From a virus, in IMG/VR virus record IMGVR_UViG_3300036715_000627, positions 1 to 25,662 of that record: a stretch of 25,662 nucleotides of DNA, one strand, 5' to 3'. A program made the translations under genes and the position numbers. This document shows positions 1 through 6,991 of the stretch, in pieces. How positions within the stretch are numbered: the first letter of the stretch is position 1; every line of letters starts with the position of its first letter. The notes under the pieces were generated by a model that worked only from the letters and a program-made list of their open reading frames with translations, was not told the origin of the DNA and searched no databases.

Positions 1-373
1 TAGCTTCGCGCAACACTGGGTCTTCGTGTGTATCTTGAACTACGTCAGTGATAGTTACGTAGTCACCATACTGGTTGAGCTGCACAGTGTAATCCTGGGT
101 AGCCAAACGGTTACCAGAAGGAGTTACACCCTCAGCCAATGGAGTTGTCGCCAGTGGCACGTAGTACGCGCCAGCGCCGCCACCTGCCGAGCCAGTAGAA
201 CCTTGCAAGAAGTAGCGACGAAACTTTGCAGTTTTCGTGCTGTTTGTAGGGATTGGGTAGTTCTGACCGAACTTCTCGATGACGAGGTAAGGCAGAGCGC
301 GGGACAGCAAGTCCTTCATTACATAGGCTGCTGTACGTGGTGAAATGTCACCAAAGACTACTACGTTTGACAT
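1..373 (-). CDS. Major capsid protein, N4 gp56 family (N-terminal part)
   Basis: Forms the icosahedral head shell. Reading leftward from the ATG at 373 gives 124 codons with no stop before the window edge, so the gene is truncated by the window. The start MSNVVVFGDISPRTAAY, then LPYLVIEKFGQ near residues 29-39, KTAKFRRY near 47-54, LAEGVTPSGN near 77-86 and QYGDYVTITDVVQDTHEDP near 98-116 form the conserved N-terminal pattern of the N4-gp56 major capsid family. A Shine-Dalgarno AGAGGAA lies 6 bp before the ATG. It is the last gene visible in the leftward head operon, just after the repeat-tailed small protein. Family assignment is from remembered motifs, and I am confident of it. Confidence 0.9.
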   Translation of the reverse strand, partial: MSNVVVFGDISPRTAAYVMKDLLSRALPYLVIEKFGQNYPIPTNSTKTAKFRRYFLQGSTGSAGGGAGAYYVPLATTPLAEGVTPSGNRLATQDYTVQLNQYGDYVTITDVVQDTHEDPVLREA

Positions 374-400
374 ATTTGTTTCCTCTCAGATTAAAGTGGT

Positions 401-733
401 TTATGCAGCGGGGGACTGCTCCGGTGCATCGGGTGCATCGGGTGCGTCAGTACCAGCGTCAGTACCAGCGTCAGTACCAGCGTCAGTACCAGCGTCAGTA
501 CCAGCGTCAGTACCAGCGTCAGTACCAGCGTCAGTACCAGCGTCAGTACCAGCGTCAGTACCAGCGTCAGTACTAGCGTCAGCGGCAGGTACGTCTGCAG
601 TGGGTGTGCCCCCGCTCAGACGCGCAACTGCATCCGCCATTTCCTCACGGATACTGGCAACCTCACCTATGATAGCTACCAATACTTTCTTGACCTCGCT
701 ATCAATGTTTGCGGCTGAAATACTTGAAATCAT
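401..733 (-). CDS. Small head-operon protein with a (GTDA)n tandem-repeat tail
   Basis: Function unknown. The 110-residue product has an ordinary-looking N-terminal half (about residues 1-45, probably helical, MISSISAANIDSEVKKVL then an acidic helix). A low-complexity tail follows, made of about ten GTDA units and three DAP units, ending EQSPAA. The tail is coded by a near-perfect 12-bp tandem repeat at 448-579. It starts behind a good ribosome site (GGAGAG) directly after the scaffold-like gene and just upstream of the capsid gene, so a head decoration, scaffold accessory or capsid-fibre role is plausible, but that is inference. The tail could vary in length between isolates by replication slippage. 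Confidence 0.75.
   Translation of the reverse strand: MISSISAANIDSEVKKVLVAIIGEVASIREEMADAVARLSGGTPTADVPAADASTDAGTDAGTDAGTDAGTDAGTDAGTDAGTDAGTDAGTDAGTDAPDAPDAPEQSPAA
448..579 (-). repeat. 12-bp tandem repeat, 11 units
   Basis: The plus-strand unit CAGTACCAGCGT is repeated head to tail 11 times. Only the last unit (568-579) differs, by one C-to-T change. The unit length is a multiple of three, so copy-number change keeps the reading frame of the small head-operon gene and adds or removes four residues (DAGT). Confidence 0.95.
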
Positions 734-744
734 CGTAACTCTCC

Positions 745-1674
745 TTATTTACCGCCAGCGTTTGCTTCGCTCCAAGCTGCATCAAAATCAGCTGCATCTG
801 GGACTGTGGCAACCACTGTACGTTTGGAATTTACAACGCTCAGAGCAGTGGCCGCTTGTTTGGCTTTATCTGAAAGTTGGGTGGGCTTCGGGGCTGAGGT
901 AGCTTGTGGCACCCCAGCCGCTTTTTTGAAGTCCGCGATTAGCTCGACGACAGCTTCTGGGCTGCCCGATGCTATCACTTCTTTCGCTCCAGACTTCATG
1001 TAGCTTGGCAGGGTATCCGCCCAGGCTATCACTCTGTCGTAGATTTGGTCGTAATCTTGATGTGCAGTTCTAATAATGTCAAGTGTCTTTTCTTCAGATA
1101 ATGTCTGCGCGGCGTTATATGCCTCACTTACCATAGGTCCGTATACACGGGAAATTTCATTGAACACGTGTGTAACGAGCTGCTGGTACTCTGCACGACG
1201 TTTCAGCGCCTCCCCTTTGGTGATGTCTGGCCAGTCCTCCTCATACTGCTCCAGAAATTCTTTTTCTGCTGCGTTATACATTTCTGGCGTAGCCGCTGCT
1301 GCCGCAGGCGGTACTTCCGCCGCAGGTGCTGCTTCTGCGCGTTGGCGCTCAAGTTCTTTGAACCGAGCTTCCCAATCTACATCGGGAGGCGTCGCTGGTA
1401 CCTGGGTGTCCGGCTCAGCTTGCACTGGTGGAGTATCCACTTGCGTACCTGTGTCGATGTCACTGGCCGCACTGTCGTCTTCACCAGTAGCCGCAGCAGC
1501 GGCAGGCTCGCCAAGGATTTCCTTAGCTGCAGTTTCAGCACTGACCGCATCGACAGCTGGGGGAACAACTGCATCTGCGTCGGGCAAGCTGCCCTTGTCC
1601 AGTAGCGCGTCAAACGCATCCGTAAACTCACCATAATTATTCGCCTCTGGTGCTAGGTTATCTTCGTGTTCCAT
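745..1674 (-). CDS. Putative capsid scaffolding / head assembly protein
   Basis: This 309-residue protein lies between portal and major capsid genes, where phage scaffolds usually sit. The first 110 or so residues are acidic and rich in Ala, Asp, Glu and Pro (PPAVDAVSAETAAKE, then AEPDTQVPATPP). Residues about 105-120 look coiled-coil (ARFKELERQRAEAAP). The C-terminal half is helical and more mixed in charge, and ends DFDAAWSEANAGGK. An acidic, helical, low-complexity protein at this place fits a scaffold that chaperones capsid assembly and is later lost. I see no protease motif. The start ATG at 1674 has GAGAGGGA upstream. The role rests on position and composition, not on a recognised domain. 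Confidence 0.75.
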   Translation of the reverse strand: MEHEDNLAPEANNYGEFTDAFDALLDKGSLPDADAVVPPAVDAVSAETAAKEILGEPAAAAATGEDDSAASDIDTGTQVDTPPVQAEPDTQVPATPPDVDWEARFKELERQRAEAAPAAEVPPAAAAATPEMYNAAEKEFLEQYEEDWPDITKGEALKRRAEYQQLVTHVFNEISRVYGPMVSEAYNAAQTLSEEKTLDIIRTAHQDYDQIYDRVIAWADTLPSYMKSGAKEVIASGSPEAVVELIADFKKAAGVPQATSAPKPTQLSDKAKQAATALSVVNSKRTVVATVPDAADFDAAWSEANAGGK

Positions 1675-1687
1675 CTCTATTCCCTCT

Positions 1688-1936
1688 CTATGATTTTGGT
1701 ACTACACGATCTGCTATGCTTAATATGCTTAGCAGCTTCTTATACGCCTTGGCTTCCCCCTGCAGGATTGGGATATCCTCCCCCCGGGCCGATATTAGGC
1801 TGTTCTTGCACACCTCCAACTCGTTGTCCAGTATCGCCTGGAGCGCCAGCCCCGACGGGTTGTACTGGCTGTTGAACAGCTCCTTGCGGTACTCCACCAC
1901 CTGCTCTCGCGTGAGCAACCTGTGTAGGTGTGACAT
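1688..1936 (-). CDS. Small head-operon protein overlapping the portal gene
   Basis: The 82-residue product (MSHLHRLLTREQVVEYRKEL...) is read in a different frame from the portal, and 197 bp of it overlap the portal 3' end. The ATG at 1936 has AAAGGA about 10 bp upstream. The sequence is well-behaved, with a predicted helix, then LQGEAKAYKKLLSIL near residues 59-73. Small phage proteins with a 'LQGE.+A...LL' pattern commonly follow portal genes. The portal tail in the overlap is only Gly, Pro and Gln rich, which suggests that this frame carries the constraint. Function is unknown; a head completion or scaffold-related role would be a guess. Confidence 0.7.
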   Translation of the reverse strand: MSHLHRLLTREQVVEYRKELFNSQYNPSGLALQAILDNELEVCKNSLISARGEDIPILQGEAKAYKKLLSILSIADRVVPKS

Positions 1937-3971
1937 CTTTTTCTAGTCCTTTCAATATAGTGTTATATGTCGCCGCATCTGCCATCGCGGTATTCTTGTC
2001 ACTCTGGGTAAGCTGCTTGACGGACGATGCCAGTAACTCACGTATCTCAGCACGCAGCATTTCTTCCTGCTGGTCAGCCTGCTTCTGTGCTGCAGCATCA
2101 CGACTGGCTTCCCGCGTCTTCGCATCCTCTGCTGAGCACAGCACTTTGCCTATGTCTACGTCTCTAGTAGCCATACGATCTTTTGTGAGGTCGTACCAGT
2201 TTATATATATCTGTTCTTCTGGGCGTAGGGTGTTGACTAGATTATCATACGCCATACCACGTGTCTCTTTGGCGATGAGGCTGGTTGACCCGTGTGTCAC
2301 TACCTGGAAGTCCCCCTGTATTTCTGGGCGAGTGTTAAAGTGCTTGTTGAACGCGACTAGCGACGCGAACACAGACTGCGTGAACAAGTCGAAGTTACGC
2401 ACTACATCCTTAAACGGCAGTGCAGCATCGCCACGTATCATGGACGCCCCCGCAGCGGTACGGAATGGCTCTGATGGCCCTTTCTGCATATCGCCGCCAG
2501 TGGCTGCGTTGATGAAGGTCTCGGTGTCTGCGAAGCCCTGGAACATTGTGCTAATCTTCATTAGCTCGTCGATGTGGCTATCGACGTTGATGTTCTTAAT
2601 GGCTGGGTATTGCGCATCCTGGCCAGTGCCTTCGCGGTAGAATATCTTGTGCGCGTGGACTGAGTTGAGGTCCTGGTCCAGCCGCAGCAGGTCAGTGTTC
2701 ATCTCGGTGATCGGGCCGCACACGACTGAGCCGTTATCCATAATCATACGTGTTGTCGCTGACACCCCCATCTGGGAGTCGCGCATGATGTTAGGTAGCC
2801 CGTTGCCGAGTATGGAGCTATCGTCTTCCTCGAACACGAAGTGGTGGAACGTGTTAACACGTACGTCGGGCTCTACCATGGCCCAAGGGCTCATAGTTGC
2901 CTTAATAACCGTGCTGCCCAGCACCCAGACGACAGCTTCAATCATGTCATTCAGGTTCTCGTCAGCAATATCAACACCCGCCCCTTTCAGGTATGCGCCG
3001 GATAGGTACCCGTCCCAAGCGATAATCTCATACTTGCGACCCGTAGTATCGTTCACGTTTACCTGTACGCCTAGTGTCTTCAGTTCAGACTCATAGGTAC
3101 GTCGTACATAGTTACCAGTTGGGTTGTCGGTTAGATACTTAGTGATAGCACCCTTCAAAAAGTCTGGTCTGTCTGCCAGCTCGCGTATCTGCCTGCGACT
3201 CATAACCATGCGAGTAAACTGCCCGTCCATCTGGTGCAGGAACTTAGCCGACATGTCTGGGTAATAGTCCCATACGGACACTGCTTCAAACTGTGGGCGT
3301 AACGCCTCCACGGTTATCGGTACGATGCTACCATCTGGGTTACGCTGCCAGCGACGCTGTGTCTGTGCCTTGGCGAATGGGCCGTGCAGTATGCCTATTC
3401 CGTAGGTAATACCCGACATGAGAACTTTGCGGCAGAGCGCTACGTAGTCAACCATACGGTCACCACCTATCTCGTCCAGCTGGTCTTCTATCTCGGTAGT
3501 TAGGTTGTCTGCGCGTACGGCAGCGAAGTCGCGTATGGCGGCTTCTATCTGGTCATCCGTAGGCACTGTCACCTGCCCTGTAGTCGGGTCAGGCTGCTGC
3601 AGCTTCATCAGGACAGACGCCAAGTCCTCTGCTTCCAGGTTAGGTACCTTGGATGGCTCAATACTCCAGTTACGTTCGCTGCTGGGGAATAGCAGGTTCA
3701 TCATGCGTGACAGCATGGATACACACTTAACACGTGTCAGTTTCGGGTATGCCTGTGACCGGTTAGGGTCTAACTGCTTCTCTATGTCTGGGTCATACAC
3801 ACCTAGGAACTGCCGCAGGTTACGCATCCAGCGCAGCTCTGCTATACGTCTATCAGACTCGTATTGCGCAAAGTCTTTCGTCATGCGCTGCCCCAACGCT
3901 GCAATCACTGTGTCGTTCAACACAGGCGCTACAGGGGGTGTTGCCATTTGGTTAACGTCGGGGGTAATCAT
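1740..3971 (-). CDS. Portal protein
   Basis: The dodecameric portal forms the DNA entry ring at one capsid vertex and docks the terminase. At 743 residues it is long and near the size of the N4-type portal. Its place directly after the large terminase supports the call. Visible features include an N-terminal helical stretch with a conserved-looking WMRNLRQFLGVYDPD near residues 48-62, a RNWSIEPSK segment near 99-107, and a long helical stem-like region of charged helices (TREASRDAAAQKQADQQEEML) near 625-645. The last 60 residues are Gly/Pro/Gln low complexity (VQQPVQPVGAG) and overlap the next gene. A ribosome site GGAGC lies 5 bp before the ATG. Confidence 0.85.
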   Translation of the reverse strand: MITPDVNQMATPPVAPVLNDTVIAALGQRMTKDFAQYESDRRIAELRWMRNLRQFLGVYDPDIEKQLDPNRSQAYPKLTRVKCVSMLSRMMNLLFPSSERNWSIEPSKVPNLEAEDLASVLMKLQQPDPTTGQVTVPTDDQIEAAIRDFAAVRADNLTTEIEDQLDEIGGDRMVDYVALCRKVLMSGITYGIGILHGPFAKAQTQRRWQRNPDGSIVPITVEALRPQFEAVSVWDYYPDMSAKFLHQMDGQFTRMVMSRRQIRELADRPDFLKGAITKYLTDNPTGNYVRRTYESELKTLGVQVNVNDTTGRKYEIIAWDGYLSGAYLKGAGVDIADENLNDMIEAVVWVLGSTVIKATMSPWAMVEPDVRVNTFHHFVFEEDDSSILGNGLPNIMRDSQMGVSATTRMIMDNGSVVCGPITEMNTDLLRLDQDLNSVHAHKIFYREGTGQDAQYPAIKNINVDSHIDELMKISTMFQGFADTETFINAATGGDMQKGPSEPFRTAAGASMIRGDAALPFKDVVRNFDLFTQSVFASLVAFNKHFNTRPEIQGDFQVVTHGSTSLIAKETRGMAYDNLVNTLRPEEQIYINWYDLTKDRMATRDVDIGKVLCSAEDAKTREASRDAAAQKQADQQEEMLRAEIRELLASSVKQLTQSDKNTAMADAATYNTILKGLEKDVTPTQVAHARAGGGVPQGAVQQPVQPVGAGAPGDTGQRVGGVQEQPNIGPGGGYPNPAGGSQGV

Positions 3972-4000
3972 TCAAGCTCCAGTCATAGGTCAAGTGCGTG

Positions 4001-5434
4001 TCATCGTACAGCATAACTGTTCTTAAATACAGGGGGTCTGAATGTGGACGTGCCACCCCGTGCTGCCCGTGCGTCCGCTGCTGTTACATACCTACACAGA
4101 TAACCAAACGCATCCCCCGGGTGGGAGTACGCGTTTTTCTCTGGGGCAGCGCTGCGCTCCTGCTTTTTCCCCACGCTATACCGCCACCCACCAGTGAGTG
4201 CTCTGATCAGGACCTTACAACTCGGGTCAATCAGCAGCGCTGGGCCTTCTGCTGTCAGTCGGGTGGTGAAGTGCTCTATCGCATCCAGCCGAATCTGCAG
4301 TCGGTTGTTGTCTTCACTGCCTGGAGGGAACTTTACTGACCAAAATGCCTTGTTTTTCGCTGATTTCAGCACATCCACGACTGTTTTCTCGTCCGTCTGT
4401 ACCCTCGATTTCGCTGCTGGGTCAGGTGAAATAATGACTTCGTACCCCGAATATCGGGCTTTTAACAGTGGTTTTAGCCTATCCGCGCACAGTCTTTCGG
4501 CACCATAGTCCTGTTGTACCAGCTCATCGAGCACAACTAGCCTTCCATTCAGGTCCATCTGCCCGACTATCATGGCACTGGACACGCCTGGGTCGAACCC
4601 AATGACGAGCGGCAGGTGTGGATTGGCGTGTAGCGACTGCTTGGCTACATGTATGTCGTGTTTGAACGTGGGGATGACTGGCTTGCCATCCAGACTGTAC
4701 CCCCAACGTCCTTCTATATACTGCATTATCCACTGCGGGGTCTTGCCTTTAGCCAGATTGGTGTAATACTCCTGCTGCCCCGGCAGATTGTCCAGGTTCT
4801 CCGCGTCCTCAAGGAAGCCTGACGGCTGGGTGAACAGTACGACGTTCTCTGGCAGCTTCTCATGCAGGTAGTCGTACCACCACGAGTCCTCATCGCCCGG
4901 GTTACTCGCACCCCACATGCCCCAGTTCGTAGCGCCCCCGTCTTTCTTCGGTGGGTAACGCCCGACACGGGCAGACAGTGCTTCCACGATGCTCTTGTCT
5001 ATCTGTACAAACTCGTCCAGTATAACAAATGTCACCTCCAATGACAGCACGCGTGCCACGTCGTCGGGCGTATCGAGTGGGCGGAACAATACCTCACACT
5101 CCACGTCCCCAAACTTGAGTAGAAACTTTTTCTCCGTAGCCCGCCAGTTACCTGCCTGCCCATCCTTGAACCAATAGTTCCACGAGCTTATCGTGGTATC
5201 GTTCAGCTGTGGTGCAGTGTTACGGACGATCACAGCACGAGTGCGGCGTATGCCATCTACTGGGCTAGGCGCCTGCAGGCTGGCCATAAACGCGAGCTTG
5301 AAGAAAATACCCGTCGTCTTACCTGACCCTACCGGCCCAATTATCCAGTCGAAGAACAACTCGTGCGGGGTGTAGTGGGTTATGAAGTCCCGAACGGTTG
5401 GTGGGGGTGTGTAGTTGACGCCGTCTGCAGCCAT
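4001..5434 (-). CDS. Terminase large subunit (packaging ATPase-nuclease)
   Basis: This protein drives DNA into the prohead and cuts the concatemer. In the 477-residue product, Walker A is GPVGSGKT at residues 33-40 and Walker B is VTFVILDE at 134-141 (catalytic E141). The motif GASNPGD at 175-181 is the usual coupling motif. The RNase H-like nuclease carries acidic residues at FDPG (D281), SPDPAA (D338) and HPGDAF (D441). All key residues are present, so it should be active. The start codon follows the small-terminase stop with no gap (TAGATG). Its ribosome site GAAGGTG lies inside that gene, which implies translational coupling. Confidence 0.95.
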   Translation of the reverse strand: MAADGVNYTPPPTVRDFITHYTPHELFFDWIIGPVGSGKTTGIFFKLAFMASLQAPSPVDGIRRTRAVIVRNTAPQLNDTTISSWNYWFKDGQAGNWRATEKKFLLKFGDVECEVLFRPLDTPDDVARVLSLEVTFVILDEFVQIDKSIVEALSARVGRYPPKKDGGATNWGMWGASNPGDEDSWWYDYLHEKLPENVVLFTQPSGFLEDAENLDNLPGQQEYYTNLAKGKTPQWIMQYIEGRWGYSLDGKPVIPTFKHDIHVAKQSLHANPHLPLVIGFDPGVSSAMIVGQMDLNGRLVVLDELVQQDYGAERLCADRLKPLLKARYSGYEVIISPDPAAKSRVQTDEKTVVDVLKSAKNKAFWSVKFPPGSEDNNRLQIRLDAIEHFTTRLTAEGPALLIDPSCKVLIRALTGGWRYSVGKKQERSAAPEKNAYSHPGDAFGYLCRYVTAADARAARGGTSTFRPPVFKNSYAVR

Positions 5435-5953
5435 CTATTCGTCACCTTCTATACGTCGTGCGGTTGAGTTTATGCTTGTCGACGCAGGGCGACCGCTGGC
5501 TGGCGTAGCCCCTAGGTTTATATTTATCTGGAACCCTGACCCTGGCGCCACGGCTTCAACCGCGCCCTTCTGTTCGTACCCTGCCCACCGGGTTACATTC
5601 TCTATCGCCTTAACCGCCACTGCTGCCGGTGTGAGAGGGTCGTGTATGAGCTTGTGTAGTTTGGCTAGAGCGTCATCACTGATGAGCTGCGCCTTAGTCT
5701 TGAAGGATACGCCCTCCTTACCGACGTTGTCCACTGCTTCCTGATATGAGCGTATGAACTGTGGGTGCTGCATCAGCTGCTTGAACTCGTCCTTACTAAT
5801 GTTGTATGCAGCACAGATATCAGGCAGGGGCGCAGTGCGTAGCGCCAGCTCCACGAACAACATGGGTGGGAACCCAAGGTATACCGGGTTGTCAGGATGC
5901 GTAGCACCCCACTGGTTACTCACCTGCGTTGTGTCGAGTACGTCGCTGCTCAT
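5435..5953 (-). CDS. Terminase small subunit
   Basis: Recognises the packaging site and hands DNA to the large subunit. The 172-residue protein has an N-terminal helix-turn-helix-like region at about residues 31-62 (MLFVELALRTAPLPDICAAY then NISKDEFKQLM). A central helical oligomerisation region follows (KTKAQLISDDALAKLHKLI), then a flexible Gly/Ser/Pro tail. The assignment leans on its position directly upstream of, and contiguous with, the large terminase gene, and on the size and architecture normal for small terminases. A ribosome site GAGGGCGG precedes the ATG. It overlaps the upstream zinc-ribbon gene by 38 bp. Confidence 0.8.
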   Translation of the reverse strand: MSSDVLDTTQVSNQWGATHPDNPVYLGFPPMLFVELALRTAPLPDICAAYNISKDEFKQLMQHPQFIRSYQEAVDNVGKEGVSFKTKAQLISDDALAKLHKLIHDPLTPAAVAVKAIENVTRWAGYEQKGAVEAVAPGSGFQININLGATPASGRPASTSINSTARRIEGDE

Positions 5954-6158
5954 TGTCCGCCCTCACTCGGGTTAGGTACTTCGCTCGGGCCTGTGCAGCT
6001 CTATCGGGGTGCTTGGCTACCCATGCGGCTTGCTTATCCGCGGCACAGGCTTTGCAGTAGTAGCTGAGTCCATCGGGGGTCTGCCGGTTAGTCCCGAAGT
6101 CCACAGTGGGTAGCACTTCCTGGCAGCACGAACATTTTTTGGTGGCGTGTGTATTCAT
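5916..6158 (-). CDS. Small zinc-ribbon protein, first gene of the head operon
   Basis: The 80-residue protein carries cysteine pairs at C9/C12 (KKCSCC) and C35/C38 (YYCKAC), separated by the stretch LPTVDFGTNRQTPDGL. This pattern occurs in many small phage and endonuclease VII-like zinc-ribbon proteins. The C-terminal half is a basic helix (RAAQARAKYLTRVRADNEQRR), which suggests nucleic acid binding. No nuclease residues are visible, so it may be a DNA- or RNA-binding helper of packaging. There is no ribosome binding site: the predicted start of transcription falls on or next to the ATG, so the message is probably leaderless for this gene. Confidence 0.75.
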   Translation of the reverse strand: MNTHATKKCSCCQEVLPTVDFGTNRQTPDGLSYYCKACAADKQAAWVAKHPDRAAQARAKYLTRVRADNEQRRTRHNAGE

Positions 6159-6164
6159 ACGCGT

Positions 6165-6193
6165 ACTATAGGTATGTGGGGGGAAGTTGTCAA
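6165..6193 (-). promoter_or_regulatory. Leftward sigma-70 promoter of the packaging/head operon
   Basis: On the minus strand, TTGACA (6188-6193), a 17-bp spacer and TATAGT (6165-6170) form a near-consensus promoter. The expected start site, about 6-7 bp after the -10 box, is at about 6158, which is the A of the first ATG of the operon. Confidence 0.85.
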
Positions 6194-6195
6194 GA

Positions 6196-6240
6196 GGTAT
6201 ATAAGGTATATCAGTAGCGTAAAAATCTTGGAAATTTTAT
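6196..6240. repeat. 45-bp divergent-region element, copy A
   Basis: It matches copy B at 6255-6299, 59 bp away. The last 23 bp (6218-6240) are identical and contain the interrupted dyad AAAAT-7-ATTTT. The first half contains TATATAAGGTATAT, close to the -10 region of several rightward promoters here. It lies immediately upstream of the leftward -35 box, an operator or activator position. Confidence 0.75.
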
Positions 6241-6254
6241 ACGGGCGTTGGGGA

Positions 6255-6299
6255 GTTATACAAGGTATATTAGTCTCGTAAAAATCTTGGAAATTTTAT
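6255..6299. repeat. 45-bp divergent-region element, copy B
   Basis: Second copy of the element at 6196-6240, with the identical 23-bp end (6277-6299) and a diverged first half (TTATACAAGGTATATTAG). Together the two copies occupy the space between the leftward and rightward promoters. Confidence 0.75.
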
Positions 6300-6399
6300 G
6301 TGATGTACCATGAAGGGGCATGGGGCACCGCGCACGGCAAACCCCTTCGGGGGGTAGGGTTATAGCAAACAATCCTTTTATTTATCTTGCTGTTTTTGC

Positions 6400-6427
6400 T
6401 TGCTTTTTTCCTGCATAGGTGTATAAT
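6400..6427 (+). promoter_or_regulatory. Rightward promoter P1
   Basis: TTGCTT (6400-6405), a 16-bp spacer and a perfect TATAAT (6422-6427). The transcript would start near 6434, at the beginning of a leader that is duplicated after promoter P2. Confidence 0.7.
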
Positions 6428-6434
6428 GGCTCTA

Positions 6435-6501
6435 TCAGTTGAGCAATACCGCATGGCTGATACAGTGTGCTGGCACACTGTCTGATTTTCTAACTTACTT
6501 A
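6435..6501 (+). repeat. Duplicated 5' leader, copy 1
   Basis: This leader shares GCAATACCGC, a 20-bp palindrome, CTGATTTTCTAA and TTACTTA in the same order with the leader at 6992-7058. Each begins 7-8 bp after a -10 box, so the two transcripts would have nearly the same 5' untranslated region. Confidence 0.8.
6462..6481 (+). repeat. 20-bp palindrome / RNA hairpin, copy 1
   Basis: ACAGTGTGC-TG-GCACACTGT, with perfect 9-bp arms and the A-U form at pairs 1 to 3. It lies in the P1 leader, 32 bp before the first right-arm gene. See the finding on the hairpin family for the comparison of all copies. Confidence 0.9.
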
Positions 6502-6513
6502 AAGGATACAAAA

Positions 6514-6774
6514 ATGAAACAAGCCAAAAAACGGGCATTGCCCAGCAGTCACAACCTATTACCTAAAGCGCTACGGGCTGGCGTGATGTCTAAACAGTTT
6601 AGGGCGCAGGTGCGTACAGCAACCGCATTTTTGCGTTGCAAAGATATGAGTTTCCCTAAGCATTTTAATCGCCGCGTATATCGCACTGCGGAAAACTTTT
6701 TGCCCCATGTTCCACGGGCTATGACGCCGCCTATATATGCCCGCTATACGATGCGGTTAACGCGGTTTTATTAG
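6514..6774 (+). CDS. Small basic protein of unknown function, first right-arm gene
   Basis: The 86-residue protein is very basic (MKQAKKRALPSSHNLLPK, then RTATAFLRCKDMSFPKHFNRR). I do not recognise it. I chose the ATG at 6514 because AAAGGA lies 7 bp upstream. The frame is open further 5', but that part runs through the palindrome and leader and has no ribosome site. It is the first gene after promoter P1, so probably expressed early, and its charge suggests binding to nucleic acid or to an acidic host protein. Small basic first genes are often host-takeover factors, but nothing in the sequence proves that. Confidence 0.6.
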   Translation: MKQAKKRALPSSHNLLPKALRAGVMSKQFRAQVRTATAFLRCKDMSFPKHFNRRVYRTAENFLPHVPRAMTPPIYARYTMRLTRFY

Positions 6775-6789
6775 AAAGGGGGCTATATC

Positions 6790-6960
6790 ATGGATATGAT
6801 TGACGTTAGCAACCTATCAGACTATGAAGCGGCGTTAGTGTTTTCGCTTCTGATAGATAGGGCTATGGATGCAGATAAAACAATTCAGGCTGTACTGTTT
6901 ACTGGCGGTATAATACAACGGGTATTTGATACCCTAGACGCTGGAACGTCGCAGTATTGA
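6790..6960 (+). CDS. Small acidic hypothetical protein (56 aa)
   Basis: ATG at 6790 preceded by AAAGGGGG with good spacing; stop TGA at 6958-6960. The product (MDMIDVSNLSDYEAALVFSL, then a helix with AMDADKTIQAVL) is acidic and largely helical, with no known motif. It lies 15 bp after the preceding gene, and its stop codon is inside the -35 box of promoter P2. It contrasts with the basic product of the gene before it, so the two could form a pair, which is only a guess. Confidence 0.6.
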   Translation: MDMIDVSNLSDYEAALVFSLLIDRAMDADKTIQAVLFTGGIIQRVFDTLDAGTSQY

Positions 6961-6985
6961 CTTACGCGCCTGATAAGCGCATAAT
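6957..6985 (+). promoter_or_regulatory. Rightward promoter P2
   Basis: TTGACT (6957-6962), a 17-bp spacer and CATAAT (6980-6985), followed 7 bp later by the second copy of the duplicated leader. Drives the 267-residue gene that ends at the tandem terminators. Confidence 0.75.
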
Positions 6986-6991
6986 AGTTAC

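Larger units (their letters stand above)
6159..6513. other. Divergent intergenic region between left and right arms
   Basis: About 355 bp without a supportable gene. It contains the leftward promoter, the two 45-bp repeats, a small CCCC-TTCG-GGGG hairpin at 6342-6353 without a T-run, the first rightward promoter, and the leader with the first 20-bp palindrome. It is the natural switch point between head genes and right-arm genes. Confidence 0.8.

Noticed and set aside
448-579. CRISPR-like array
   Set aside because: The units are 12 bp, adjacent and without spacers, and code an in-frame amino acid repeat.
1076-1636. Plus-strand frame of 186 codons opposite the scaffold-like gene
   Set aside because: It is the Ala/Ser-rich complement of the Ala/Asp/Glu-rich coding strand, and lies against the direction of the operon.
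6342-6353. CCCC-TTCG-GGGG hairpin as a terminator
   Set aside because: Only four strong base pairs and no T-run on either strand.
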